Assembly: GCA_023078555.1 (NCBI GenBank)
Contig: CM041202.1
Location: 6,186,522 to 6,250,521, forward strand
Reading direction: 5' to 3'
DNA: 64,000 nucleotides
Source: Ulva prolifera
Lineage: Eukaryota; Chlorophyta; Ulvophyceae; Ulvales; Ulvaceae
Each line of letters begins with the position of its first letter. Within the stretch, counting starts at the first letter, position 1. Positions 12,239 through 23,317 of the stretch are shown piece after piece. The notes beneath the pieces are model-generated. The model ran no database searches. It saw nothing but the letters and a program-made list of their open reading frames with translations, and was not told where the DNA came from. Made by a program: the position numbers and the translations under genes.

Positions 12239-13012
12239 CTACTTCATGGCGCATTTTCCGGGCATGTCTCTGCGTCGCGCTCTGATTTCGCTGTGCTGCC
12301 CGCCTCGCCACCAGTTCCATTGAGGCAATTGCATTCCGAATTGCAATTCCAATTGAAATATTGACACAGCAACGTGACATGTCCCGAGCCGTGGCAGTAG
12401 CTGAAGAATGACATGCAGCGGTTTGCTGTAGTGGTCGACACTCGCTGCACCAGCACCGCTTCCAGTCTTTCGTGCTTGCGCTCCCTTGAGAAAACTGGCA
12501 GCGGTGATCACCTTTAAATTTGTACGGCTATACACGTTGTGCATGCTCTGCAGATTTACAATGCATGGGAATTCATCAAACCCAACACGAGTGCCCCCCG
12601 AGCCCACGCCACGAGTGGCGTATCCGCCAGCATATGCATGGACGGAGTCTGCTGATGACATGAAGACTTTGTCCAAAGGTAGGCCCACACACAGCGGAAT
12701 ATGAAACTTTGAGGGCACACGCATGTGTTCCAAAGTGTTTCTTACCAATGCGGACCGCGACGCGGCCACCTCGTATATGCTGTTGTTGAAAACCTCGAGG
12801 TCGACTCCAGATCCAGTTACAGTTTTTAGTTGATGCCTGGTGTTGCGGATGACCCGGAAGTCGTGTGTCACGTTGAAAACACTCAATGCATGCGCTGACA
12901 GCATGCATGCATGTATGCAGCCGTGTTCAAGCCATGCAACCTGACCGACAAATGGCGACCCCCACCACCGCGGCTTGCGCCCGTTGGCGGCATAGCATTG
13001 GCGTACAGTCAA
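12239..13012 (-). CDS. Unidentified 257-codon open frame
   Basis: The frame runs from 13012 down to 12239 without a stop, which is unlikely by chance at this composition. The central part reads like coding sequence (TGSGVDLEVFNNSIYEVAAS, LCVGLPLDKVFMSSADSVHA). The first codons overlap the start of the plus-strand gene at 12911, so the real start is probably an internal ATG or a splice site. No domain recognised. Orientation opposite to its neighbours. Confidence 0.35.
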   Translation of the reverse strand: MTVRQCYAANGRKPRWWGSPFVGQVAWLEHGCIHACMLSAHALSVFNVTHDFRVIRNTRHQLKTVTGSGVDLEVFNNSIYEVAASRSALVRNTLEHMRVPSKFHIPLCVGLPLDKVFMSSADSVHAYAGGYATRGVGSGGTRVGFDEFPCIVNLQSMHNVYSRTNLKVITAASFLKGAQARKTGSGAGAASVDHYSKPLHVILQLLPRLGTCHVAVSIFQLELQFGMQLPQWNWWRGGQHSEIRARRRDMPGKCAMK

Positions 13013-13530
13013 ATTCCAGGGCAGCGCCAGCCTGTGCCCCCAGAGCCTAAAGCCCCCGCAGCACCCACCGCTCTAAGATCACCGTCCGCTGCTGAACAAA
13101 CGGCGGATGCTGCTGGCCAGCCAGTTCCCCAGGGAGCCGCACGTATGTATGTTTGGTGCGTGCGCTAGAAGCTTGTAAGTTGGCTGCATACTTGCATGCG
13201 TATGCACAAGAATGCATTGAAGCACATCACAGGCAGGGGGTCACAACATCATGCATATATAATAAGCTTTCCATCCCTTCTGCCTGCCTGCCTCTGTGCT
13301 TGCTTGCATGACATTCTGTACAGCGAACATTGTATATCACCCTGTTTTTGTGTGCAGGCTTTGGCAGTGACTATGTTGAGATGGGAGAGCCAACGGCGTG
13401 CGATACACCGCCAGGTAGTGACAAGTCGTGGGAGACAATGTCTGATGATTGGGGCCTGCAAAACAGCCCGCAAGACGACGGTGACCAGCTATCACAAGGT
13501 CCGGTGCAACATCAAACTCATGAAATGTAA
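12911..13530 (+). CDS. Two-exon Pro/Ala-rich protein; may be the 5-prime part of the next gene
   Basis: Exon 1 is 12911-13142 (77 codons plus one base), Pro/Ala-rich. The intron is 13143-13357 (GTATGT...GTGCAG, 215 bp, phase 1). Exon 2 is 13358-13530, acidic (GFGSDYVEMGEP), ending TAA. Lengths sum to 135 codons. Alternatively a donor at 13527 (GTAATT) and an acceptor ending at 13597 keep the frame and lead into the repeat exon that follows, making one gene of at least four exons through 16228. An exact start was not established. Confidence 0.4.
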
Positions 13531-13597
13531 TTGTTGTGCGGGCGATTGTAGTGCGGCCAAGTGCAATAGCCGGGCAATGTAATACAGGTACAACCAG

Positions 13598-16228
13598 ACA
13601 AGTTACACAACACGCGGAGCCGGTCATGCCAATGCCGCTCACCCGTTTTGGCGGCGCTGCAATGGCGCACAGGCACGTTGCAGAGCCCGCAGGCACGTTG
13701 CAGCGACAACCAGGTAAGCAAGAGCCTAACGCCTCCGCAAACCCCATCCACCTAGCAGCACCAGCCAGCGCTGTAGCGGAAATGGCAGCACCCGGCCAAT
13801 CAGTGCCCCTGGAGCCCGCTGCCATCGCAGCGGCCCCCCCCTGCGCGGCACCCGCTGCTTCTCAGGAGGGGACGTCAGCGCCCGGCCAGCCGCAGCTCGC
13901 GCAGCCTGCTGCCTTTGTGGTGGCTCCCCCTGTGGCCGCAGCCGCTGCTTCTCAGGAGGGGACGTCAGCGCCCGGCCAGCCGCAGCTCGCGCAGCCTGCT
14001 GCCTTTGTGGTGGCTCCCCCTGTGGCCGCAGCCGCTGCTTCTCAGGAGGGGACGTCAGCGCCCGGCCAGCCGCAGCTCGCGCAGCCTGCTGCCTTTGTGG
14101 TGGCTCCCCCTGTGGCCGCAGCCGCTGCTTCTCAGGAGGGGACGTCAGCGCCCGGCCAGCCGCAGCTCGCGCAGCCTGCTGCCTCTGTGGTGGGCCCCCC
14201 TGTAGCAGCAGCCGCTGCTTCTCAGGAGGGGACGTCAGCGCCCGGCCAGCCGCAGCTCGCGCAGCCTGCTGCCTCTGTGGTGGCCCCCCCCTGTGGCCGC
14301 AGCCGCTGCTTCTCAGGAGGGGACGTCAGCGCCCGGCCAGCCGCAGCTCGCGCAGCCTGCTGCCTTTGTGGTGGCTCCCCCTGTGGCCGCAGCCGCTGCT
14401 TCTCAGGAGGGGACGTCAGCGCCCGGCCAGCCGCAGCTCGCGCAGCCTGCTGCCTCTGTGGTGGGCCCCCCTGTAGCAGCAGCCGCTACTGCTCAGGAGG
14501 GGACGTCAGCGCCCGGCCAGCCGCAGCTCGCGCAGCCTGCTGCCTTTGTGGTGGCTCCCCCTGTGGCCGCAGCCGCTCCTTCTCAGGAGGGGACGTCAGC
14601 GCCCGGCCAGCCGCAGCTCGCGCAGCCTGCTGCCTCTGTGGTGGCCCCCCCTGTGGCCGCAGCCGCTGCTTCTCAGGAGGGGACGTCAGCGCCCGGCCAG
14701 CCGCAGCTCGCGCAGCCTGCCGCCTCTGTGGTGGGCCCCCCTGTAGCAGCAGCCGCTACTGCTCAGGAGGGGACGTCAGCGCCCGGCCAGCCGCAGCTCG
14801 CGCAGCCTGCTGCCTTTGTGGTGGCTCCCCCTGTGGCCGCAGCCGCTGCTTCTCAGGAGGGGACGTCAGCTCCCGGCCAGCCGCAGCTCGCGCAGCCTGC
14901 TGCCTCTGTGGTGGCCCCCCCTGTGGCCGCAGCCGCTGCTTCTCAGGAGGGGACGTCATCACCCGGCCAGCCGCAGCTCGCGCAGCCTGCTGCCTCTGTG
15001 GTGGCCCCCCCTGTGGCCGCAGCCGCTGCTTCTCAGGAGGGGACGTCAGCGCCCGGCCAGCCGCAGCTCGCGCAGCCTGCTGCCTTTGTGGTGGCTCCCC
15101 CTGTGGCCGCAGCCGCTGCTTCTCAGGAGGGGACGTCATCGCCCGGCCAGCCGCAGCTCGCGCAGCCTGCTGCCTCTGTGGTGGCCCCCCCTGTGGCCGC
15201 AGCCGCTGCTTCTCAGGAGGGGACGTCATCACCCGGCCAGCCGCAGCTCGCGCAGCCTGCTGCCTCTGTGGTGGCCCCCCCTGTGGCCGCAGCCGCTGCT
15301 TCTCAGGAGGGGACGTCAGCGCCCGGCCAGCCGCAGCTCGCGCAGCCTGCTGCCTTTGTGGTGGCTCCCCCTGTGGCCGCAGCCGCTGCTTCTCAGGAGG
15401 GGACGTCATCGCCCGGCCAGCCGCAGCTCGCGCAGCCTGCTGCCTCTGTGGTGGGCCCCCCTGTAGCAGCAGACGCTGCTTCTCAGGAGGGGACGTCATC
15501 GCCCGGCCAGCCGCAGCTCGCGCAGCCTGCTGCCTCTGTGGTGGCCCCCCCTGTGGCCGCAGCCGCTGCTTCTCAGGAGGGGACATCAGCGCCCGGCCAG
15601 CCGCAGCTCGCGCAGCCTGCTGCCTCTGCGTTCCCCTCTCTCGCGGCACCCGTCGCCGCTCAGCAAGGCCTGGCGGTGGCCGAGGAGCAAGCTGCTGCGG
15701 CGGTGGCCCCCCCTCTCGCGGCGCCGGCCACCACTGAAGAGGATCGGCTTGAAAACTCAGACCGTGTGGCCCGTGGCTCTCAGCCTCTGCGCACTGAATG
15801 GATTCAGTATATTACAGCGTGGGGAAGTCCGTGCGGCCTTGTAGGTGTGCGCAGCTCAGTGTCAGCTACACACCTGCATGCATGTGCACAGCCCTGCAGC
15901 GTGTTACATGATTGGAACATCTTTAAGAAGCCTGAACGTCATGCACAATGCAGCTGTGTGAGCTGCGGCTGGCCGGGTGCTGATGCAGCTGTGATTGCTG
16001 TCCTGAGGCGATGTGCCTGGTGCAGGTTTCATGTGTGGCATCGCACTGGTGATAATCTGCATGAGTGCAATCCTGATGATCGGGGTTCAGATTGGCAGGA
16101 TGCTAGAAGCTGCGCAGCTACGAGGAATCACAGCCGCATCACCTCACCAGTCCCGCGCCTCGTGTATCATGTGCGATATCTCACTAGCTGTGTGCAGTGC
16201 ATGCCGCCTTCGGACCCTTTGGTGTTAG
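13598..16228 (+). CDS. Membrane protein with about twenty 30-residue repeats (TM-exon family, copy C)
   Basis: A long Ala/Pro/Gln-rich exon made almost wholly of a 90-bp repeat, then unique sequence ending WGSPCGLV at 15844, a phase-1 intron (15845-16025, GTGTGC...GTGCAG) and a last exon 16026-16228 opening with a helix (GFMCGIALVIICMSAILMIG) and ending TAG. The reading frame before repeat six and the frame of all later repeats differ by one base. The run at 14284-14291 has eight C where other units have seven, so one extra C shifts the frame. Without it the exon joins the membrane exon in phase. As written the gene is broken; an assembly error is equally possible. Function unknown; repeats are unlikely to be structured. 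Confidence 0.5.
13861..15629 (+). repeat. 90-bp tandem repeat, about 20 units
   Basis: Units start at 13861, 13951, 14041, 14131, 14221, then 14312 and every 90 bp to 15572; the last is truncated. Each encodes a 30-residue unit including SQEGTSAPGQPQLAQPAA. Variation is limited to a few positions (GCG/TCG/TCA in the SAPG codon, GCC/GTAGCAGCA blocks, TTT/TCT), and variant blocks recur in order, suggesting duplication of multi-unit segments. The 91-bp step between 14221 and 14312 carries the extra C. Confidence 0.95.
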
Positions 16229-17246
16229 AGAGCAACGTTGCCATATAGATGCATGAACATCTCGGCTACCCTCTTGCGAATTCGAAATTCTCCTTGTTGG
16301 CCATTCACCCCACGCGCTGACTTGTACAAATCAAGAGCAGCTCCGGCAGAGTGTACACTCCAACACGTCCCGAGGCTACACATCTCCGGCCGGCCGCTGC
16401 ACATGTCCTCGTACGTAACCAAACGTTTGGTTTGAGGTTTGCTGACGCAGTCTGGTCGCCAGCAGACCACCCAAGGCAAGTGGCGGCCATGCCCCTCAGC
16501 ATTGCCATGCATGGCTCAGCTGAAGGAGCATGGCAGGCCAGACTATCCCTGCTTGGCTCTGCTCACTGCACGAGACCACGACCGAGCTCAGCTGACATTC
16601 ACTGCTGTGGCAACGGTGCATGCGCAGTTGATGTAGAGAAGGGGTCGTTGCAGCGTGGCTGATGCTTTATGTTTCCGTTATGGAATCAATGCCCTTTGTC
16701 ATTACAATGTTGTCACATGTGTCTGCACACCGCTGCCCGGGGTGTGCGTGTTCTGAGCCACAGAGCCGCATGTGCACCGCCGGTGCCGGTGGAGAGAGGG
16801 GCAGGGATCGCATGCATGTCACTCGTGGCTCTCTCGGTAGCATGCATGCGTTCCCGCGGCCGCCACTGACCCCGCGGTCACCGCGCGCAGGGAGAGTGGC
16901 GGGGACGCATGCATGAACCGGCCTACTTTTGTCCTTGAAACATGACTATACATACATACTTTCGTGTACACGGTGCTGATGATTCTTTAAGCTAAGCACA
17001 AAGGGTATGTCAGCATGCATGAATGGCTATGAGGCCTCTCAGTGCCTCCAACTACCACATGCATGCCTGCAGCTCCACCATGCTTGTGGTGCACTGTACT
17101 TGAACCCCATCCTTCCAAGCAAGGTACATATGCATGCATGCACGGCATGCACAATCAACCGGCAAGGCAACCAATCCCACAGCGTGACGTGAAGTGCGGC
17201 TTTCAGAACGGGTGGGCGAACGTCGTAGTCAAGGTCGAGGCAGAAC
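16229..17246. other. Intergenic; palindrome and GCATGC-rich sequence
   Basis: No gene supported. It holds the palindrome AACCAAACGTTTGGTT at 16417-16432 and several GCATGCATG runs (16812, 16842, 16907, 17012, 17132). TTTGTCCTTGAAACA near 16927 is a variant of the dispersed tail motif. Confidence 0.4.
16417..16432. repeat. 16-bp palindrome sharing CCAAACGTTTGG
   Basis: The perfect palindrome AACCAAACGTTTGGTT shares its 12-base core with the palindrome at 3865-3888, although the flanks differ. Both are outside recognised genes. Confidence 0.55.
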
Positions 17247-17918
17247 ATGCAGGGAATTACCAACGAAGAGGCCCCACAGGGGACCCTTGTGACGCCAACG
17301 TTGCAAGCAGACGAGGCTAGAGAAAGTCAACATGTGCTGGTGGACGCAGCAGCGACATGCAGCATAGACGTCACACCGGGGTCTGGGAACGAGGTCACCA
17401 CATCGGAGATACCCGAATTGGATGCAGCGCCGCTGCAAGGTGAAGCGCGCCTAGAGCCGTCTCCACTGACGGGAGATGCAGCTCAGCTGACGACGTACAT
17501 GGTACAAGACGTTCAAAACTGTTGCGCATGACATTCACTTTATACTATGAGCAGGAACACATCACCCCACTGCAGTCAGGCTTGCTGTCGGAATGTGACA
17601 GCGAATACACTCATGCAGGCGCCGATCACTGATGACATGTCGCATGAGGGAGAGCGGCTGGCACAGAAAACGTACGTAGAGATCGTCACCCAGTCCCTGG
17701 AGAGCCTCCCACATGCAGCTCAGTGGCTTCTGCGTGCCGCGAAGGAGTCTCGCAGGCTTGCACGTCAGCAGATTCAGGACATGCTGACTAGACTTGCTGC
17801 GCGTGGAGATGCTAGAGCATGGCTCATCGCTGCATACAGGACTGCCGGCTATACCTGCTTTGGCCTGGTGGCGTTCATGGTCATGCGCGCCTTGGCTGGT
17901 GGCGTGGCAGGGATGTGA
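17247..17918 (+). CDS. Two-exon protein with C-terminal membrane helix (copy D)
   Basis: Exon 1 is 17247-17501 (85 codons), acidic and Thr/Ala-rich. The intron is 17502-17618 (GTACAA...ATGCAG, 117 bp, phase 0). Exon 2 is 17619-17918, with an amphipathic basic stretch (LLRAAKESRRLARQQIQDML) and then a hydrophobic C-terminus (YTCFGLVAFMVMRALAGG) ending TGA. The product would be 184 aa. Phase differs from the phase-1 rule of copies A, C and H, but the layout (variable acidic head, intron, helix in the last exon) is the same. Function unknown; a tail-anchored protein is the natural reading. Confidence 0.55.
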
Positions 17919-19591
17919 ATGCGGGCATGTGGGAATCGCCTTGTGTATGTGTGGAGCCGCAGTCGGTGGACAAGCAAAGCTATGCCAAACTGCATTGCCC
18001 ATGCATTGGTCATGTGCTCGAGTCGTTGATCTCGATTTCACAGGAATTTTTGTGTCAGGGACATGCTCCAAAAACACAATTAGCATGAGCTGCAATAGCT
18101 GATGCCAATGACCCCAACCAAAGCTGCCACATTGCAACGAGCAATTCAATGAGCTTCCGTCCCACATGACTTTCAACGTGAACTTAGGGACCTCCGCCAT
18201 CAGAGCCAAATGAATATGTGAACATTGAGACATGATGCTACATGGCCGGATTCTTTTGTGTGGCAGTACTGAGCATCGCGGGCAGGGACTGTCAATGTGA
18301 GTTTGCATGGTATCCTGAGCTGCGGTGTCTGTGTTGAAGCTGAGCCTGAAGGTCAGCTTTTACAGCACACCAGGAGTCACCATTCAAGGCGTTGGGTGGT
18401 GAGCGTGTAGTGGTGTTTGGGCGAGGGCTACACAACTGACCACATAAATCGATTACATTAGGTCTGCCCGAAGACAAATGCCAGAGTGTTCAGCTCGTGT
18501 ATTCTGTTAGGTTGCTGCAGCGCTGCCGGTGCCCCTTGGTATGCCAGTGACACAAAACATCACCATGAGATCACTATGCCAAGATGAGAGCTACGAATTT
18601 TACAGGCAAGGTCTCTGATACAGCCGCTTCAGCGTACTCATGCAGATCACAATTGTCACAGCAGCTGCAGGTGCAATTGTTCGCCAAACATACACAGGGC
18701 CAGACAATGTTAAAGAGCACACATGGCGCACTTGCGACGCTTTGATGCAGACAACTGAGTCCAGAGCACGACAGTGAGACAGAGTTAAAATCTGCGACGC
18801 GAAACAATCAAACCGCCTATATAGCGCTGATGCAGAGCATGAACTAGTTGCAGGTGTGTTGATGCCCTCGGCGTGTTTCATGAATGCAGCAAGTACATGG
18901 GGGAATGCGAATGCAGGTAGCCCCCCCAAGATGCATGCTACAGAAGAGCGGTTACAGACGAGCGAGTCGGCAACAAGCAGTCGCCGCATACGCATCGCAA
19001 AGATATAACTCGTGTACGGCTCTACAACGCGATTTCGTTTGTCAGCGATCGCCCTCGTCCGCGTTGCTGTGCCGAATCGTCACCGACGAATTGAGCAGCC
19101 TGTTGAGGTCACTGCATGCATCGGATACCTCTGGCAGCAGTGGATGTGACTAAGCATGTATCTCTGGAAGTAGAGCAGCGCATTGCTTCGCCAGTAATAG
19201 TTCTTTGAATTCCGAACACAACAGGGCAGCCTCAGCGCGTCGATTCCTGTTTCTCCGACCTCAAGAACTGCATCCAGGTGCCCTCCGGCATGATTTGTAA
19301 TTGCTGATGTGCATACATCTGGCATCATTATGGTCCCTGTATCCCTGTTCAGACTTGTGCAGCGGCAGCGGCTCGGTGACGGTGCGGACTGTTCGCCTTT
19401 GACCCATCACGTACCTGCAGAGTCCAGTGCTTCATCAGGCAGGAACGGTGGATCGTACAGAGGGCCTCTGCAGGACCGAGGCAATGCCATCTAGGCTTTG
19501 ACGCAGATGATGCAGAACCGTTTAGGCTATCTGATGCCTGATGCCTGATTTACAGATCCTGCCAGGTTTCCTGAAAAAACATGACCTTTAG
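17919..19591. other. No gene recognised
   Basis: Open frames are short or shadow each other. A minus-strand frame at 17562-18308 is long but largely antisense to copy D. Nothing else can be supported. Confidence 0.35.
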
Positions 19592-20067
19592 ACGGGGCTG
19601 GAGGAGGATGAGGCTGGCCGCGCAAAGGACGTAGTGCAGCTGTTCCTGCCAGTGTGCAAGGCGCTACAGACCGAAATGCGCTCCATCTGTGCGCCACTTA
19701 CCACTGCATTGTTGATCGCCCATGACACTGTGTTAGGGGCTTGCACATTTACCGTTCACACCGAGTCTGTACCATCAGCTGCAGCAGTCATGCAAGCAGT
19801 ACGCCAGGCACTCCTGGCCTCCTTTGCAACGCCATTGCTCTCTGAAGCTGACCTTGAGAATCGTTGTACTATCCAGTGTGCGATGTGACCTCATGCATGC
19901 GTCCTGTGTGTGCAGGACTGCAGCTGATCTACATCTTTTCATCAGGGATCTGTGAGTCGCTGCAGGGCGTGCGGCAGCTGTTGGAGCAGGACGAGGGGTC
20001 CCTTCGCAGGAAAATGATGGGCAAGTGGGTCAAGTGTGCGGCGCGCTCGGTCATGCAGGGTCTATAA
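19592..20067 (+). CDS. Possible exons of a small helical protein
   Basis: A first exon may run from 19592, after CTTTAG, to about 19862 ([20 protein letters not shown], then [16 protein letters not shown]). A second exon follows TGTGCAG at 19913-19919 ([20 protein letters not shown], then basic) and stops at 20067. The acceptor is phase 1, as in the membrane family. A GT donor after CTTGAGAATC (19862) fits the phase but is weak. Treat as a tentative member of the local gene family; the start is unknown. Confidence 0.3.
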
Positions 20068-20661
20068 ACGTTATTACAACAATTTTCAATGTGCGAGCTC
20101 CAGGAATGAAAATGCACAGGGTGCCGCTGTTTGCTTGACCAGTTTCCTGGGGACCGGGTGAGATCAGGTCGCCGCTGTTGTTCGCGATGCGGCTGTCCTT
20201 ACCAGAGGCCGCCACGCCCAACAGCCACACTGTCCTGGGCGACTGGGTGTGCCTTTGCCATCATGTGTTCTGCCTGTCAGCGCCACGATTGGATGCACCG
20301 CACCCAGATGTGGCAACAACAGCTTGTCGCTGTAAGAGGCCGTCAGCAATCCCCTAGAAAGCAATGTTCCCAACTGTGTCATGCATGCTGCCGTGTCATG
20401 ATGGCTGTATCTCAGGTCAGGGCTGTGATACACATACCTCTGCTCCGTTCGTCGCGACTGAGGATGTAGCTCGAGAAACTGTCGCCAGTAGAAGCCCAAA
20501 GATTCCAGACCATGCGCTAGCTGGTGTTGTTAGTCAAACCAAATGTTTCTCAAGCATTTGCCACAGCACCACCACGCTATGAAGCTTGATTTACTGCAGG
20601 ACAGGACTGAAGAGTGCATGCCATGCAGTGACACGCTTATTCACCACGGCCGTGTTTGCAG

Positions 20662-20939
20662 GTGTTCATCGGCACTACAAGGGTGTGGGGTCCGTGATCC
20701 TGGAAGACCCCATGACAGGAGCTGCGCCGTCACCCCACAACCGCGCCAATGCGCGCCGGAAAGGACACGCACTCCCCCCCCGGCCCCCTCCCGCACCACG
20801 GCGATCCGCTGCTGATCATCTGCTTCTGCACAATACCGGTGCGCTGCTCTCGCTGAGCTGCTGCACCCGCCTCACTTCATCTAAAGTGGCCCATCGGCCT
20901 TGGGCATTGCTGGGTTGCCTGCTGCTGTGTGTGCTGTGA
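20662..20939 (+). CDS. Possible last exon, basic Pro-rich with hydrophobic end
   Basis: It follows a good acceptor (GTTTGCAG), in the same phase 1 as other local last exons. It encodes a basic, Pro-rich stretch and ends WALLGCLLLCVL before TGA. No upstream exon could be assigned, so this is only a candidate. Confidence 0.25.
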
Positions 20940-21247
20940 TGCTCTTTTCTGTGTCAGCATTGTTGCACAGGGCTCCAATGTACGAGTACATCACGTAGGA
21001 CAATCGGGCGTGAGAGGTACGATGTGCGTGCGTTGTGTACTGCTGCAGGGGGCGTGCCTGCCATGTTGGCTTGGCATGTTTCTCGGCAGTGGTGCCTGCT
21101 TGATGTTCCTAGAACCAGGGGGGCAAGTCGGCCGCTGCCTGTAAGTATGAATTCTGCACTGCTTGCTGACATGTACATGTGCACCTCCGTTGATGCCCTG
21201 CCATCGTTGCCGTCGCCCTCCTGCCCCCGCCTGGTGGCGCATAGTTC

Positions 21248-21606
21248 ATGCCGCACAAAGTTCGGCGTGTACGCACGTGCTGTAGCTTCCACCTCAGCGC
21301 CGTCGCCACAGCTATGCACAAACATCTCGTCGCAGGTGTGCTCAGGTCGCATGCATCAGTGGTTTTGAAAGCGTGCTCGCTGCAGGACTGTGTGCATATC
21401 TTGGCCAGTTGTATTACCTGCATGCCGATGGCAGATATGAAGGCAATGGCGGGGGGGGGGGGAGGGGGGGGATCGGAGGGGCATCCGCCACCTCCTCATG
21501 CTGGGACGTCCGGATGCAGCACAGGCGCCGCGGCTTGGGCATGCATCGGCCCTGGCGTGCACGCGAGGGCGGTGCTGCTGTGTTACTGTGCGCTGATTGT
21601 GGGTAG
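21248..21606 (+). CDS. Possible two-exon small protein
   Basis: Exon 1 is 21248-21335, a 50-bp phase-1 intron (GTGTGC...CTGCAG) follows, and exon 2 is 21386-21606, opening GLCAYLGQLYYLH and then a poly-Gly tract coded by a G12-A-G8 run. Lengths sum to 103 codons. The structure mimics the local family, but the product is short and the G run makes the frame uncertain. Confidence 0.25.
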
Positions 21607-21858
21607 GTTCTGTGCGTGAGAGGATACCCAGAAGCTACGCACAACTGCGGGAGGGGAGGCAGGCTGGGGGGCGGGCGGGCAGCCCGCCTGCTGGAGAGGT
21701 GGGCCGGCAGTGGCCGTGGTGGATCCAGCTGGCACCCTGGCCGCCGTGGCAACATGGGCTGCGGGGACTTCTGGTGCGACTTCTTGTGCGCATGGGTCTG
21801 TTTGCGTGTGTTTGGGGCACGCGCGTAGGGGGGGAGCTTGAGTGGCAGTGGAGCGGGG

Positions 21859-22244
21859 TGGGGGCTGAGGCGGGGACGGGTGCGTGGGTGTGGTGTGGGG
21901 GTATGTGGGCGAGAGTTCTGCGGGTTCCCGGTGGGGTGTTGTGTGCGGGCTGTGACTGGGCGCTAAGTTCGGGCAAGTTCGAAGTGGATGCCACTCCCCT
22001 GACGAGCGTACATTGGGCCGTTTGTGTGCTTGCTCGTTGCCCTGTCGGTGCTATTGGCCACTCCGGCTTTGTCCTTGTAACAGACACTTCAGCAGGATCC
22101 CACAGCCGCATCCACGCATTCAAAGGCAAGAACCGGTGTGGCATCGACGACCACTGGCACGCATACACAGCCCCCGCCCAACACCAATGACGCGGCATGA
22201 TTCCCCCCTATCCACATGCATGTGTGAGTGTGTTACAAGGACAT
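21859..22244 (+). repeat. Repeat X, left copy
   Basis: About 386 bp, present again as its reverse complement at 24471-24856 with high identity. It includes the 15-mer TTTGTCCTTGTAACA at 22068 and, at its right end, the inverted near-copy TGTTACAAGGACAT. Repeat Y follows directly. No coding role seen. Confidence 0.85.
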
Positions 22245-22262
22245 CCACAAACCCCCGCTTGC

Positions 22263-22470
22263 TGACCTGTGTGTTTACTGTGACGCGCGTCGTGCCCCTA
22301 TGCATGTCTTGCGGTGCTGCATGCCTCTCTTGCTTTGACCTTGTGGAACACATGCGTGCGCGCTCGGTGTGAGCGGGGCAGCCATGCATATGTTGAGTGT
22401 GAGACTCTCATCCGTCTGAAGCATGTGAGCTGTACACCATTGCCATCGGCATTCTAAACGCCACGGCTTA
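22263..22470 (+). repeat. Repeat Y, left copy
   Basis: About 208 bp (TGACCTGTGTGTTTACTGTG ... CATTCTAAACGCCAC), repeated in the same orientation at 24878-25100. The right copy has small insertions, including CAATTCAAGT near 25060. Confidence 0.85.
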
Positions 22471-23317
22471 CCACCGTACCGCTCCACTGCCACTGCATGC
22501 ACTGCCACTTGAGCATGCCATAGGGTGGGTGAGCATGCATGCACGTCTGTGTATGTGGTGTTTCCCTTTTGTGCTAGCTGTGCTGGGTGCTGTGGCCGCT
22601 GGCTGATCATGGATTGGCGTCTGTGGTCGTGACTGCTTGGTGGCATTGTCCTGGTTGTTTGCCCTGGCGGTGGTAGCTGCCTCGCTCTCGTGTTCCTTGT
22701 GAAGCATACATGCTGTGTGCCTCTGTGTGCTTCTGTGTGCCTCTGGTTGTTGCTCGCGGCGCTACCTGCCTTGCTTGCTTTCTCGTAACACATGCTGTGT
22801 GCCCGGCTGGCCGTCCAGTCGTGCTCATGCAATTCAGACTCGGAGGATTGGAGTGGTCGTGGTACACAAAATGTGGCATGCAGCATTTGCGGACGTATGC
22901 AAATCGTCTTATCATGCAAAATGTTTATGTCATGCTTGCCATACGCTAACACCTAGTTGCCACGAACGTCGCCAGCCCAACAATTGGCTTTGCGTGGCAG
23001 CTCCGCTGTGAGACCGATGGCGGAAACAACGCACGATGTTTCAATCGCATACACTATCAAAGCCTGTTCTGCTCCAACGAGTCGACGGCGTGCCATTTAA
23101 ATGCCCTAAACACAGCTGCGGCACTATCGGAGACGCAGACCGTCGAAGCAGCGCGTGCTTCGTAAGAACAAACCACGATACATATGCATCAAATCTTATC
23201 CAGCTAGCGGTAACGTCGTCTCGATGCTGCGGATCGTGGCCGAGTCGCACAGCGCTGCATGCTGCAGCGAGTGCGCTCAGGCTCGCTGCAACATAAATAC
23301 AACATCCCCACCCACAG
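22471..23317. other. No gene recognised
   Basis: This contains a further degenerate form of the dispersed tail (CTGCCTTGCTTGCTTTCTCG then TAACACA, near 22765-22793) and CTCGTGTTCCTTGTGAAGCA near 22688. No supported coding sequence. Confidence 0.35.

Noticed and set aside
14756..15649. Minus-strand 297-codon open frame antisense to the 90-bp repeats
   Set aside because: A 90-bp repeat with no stop on the other strand automatically gives a long antisense frame; it has no start context or unique sequence.
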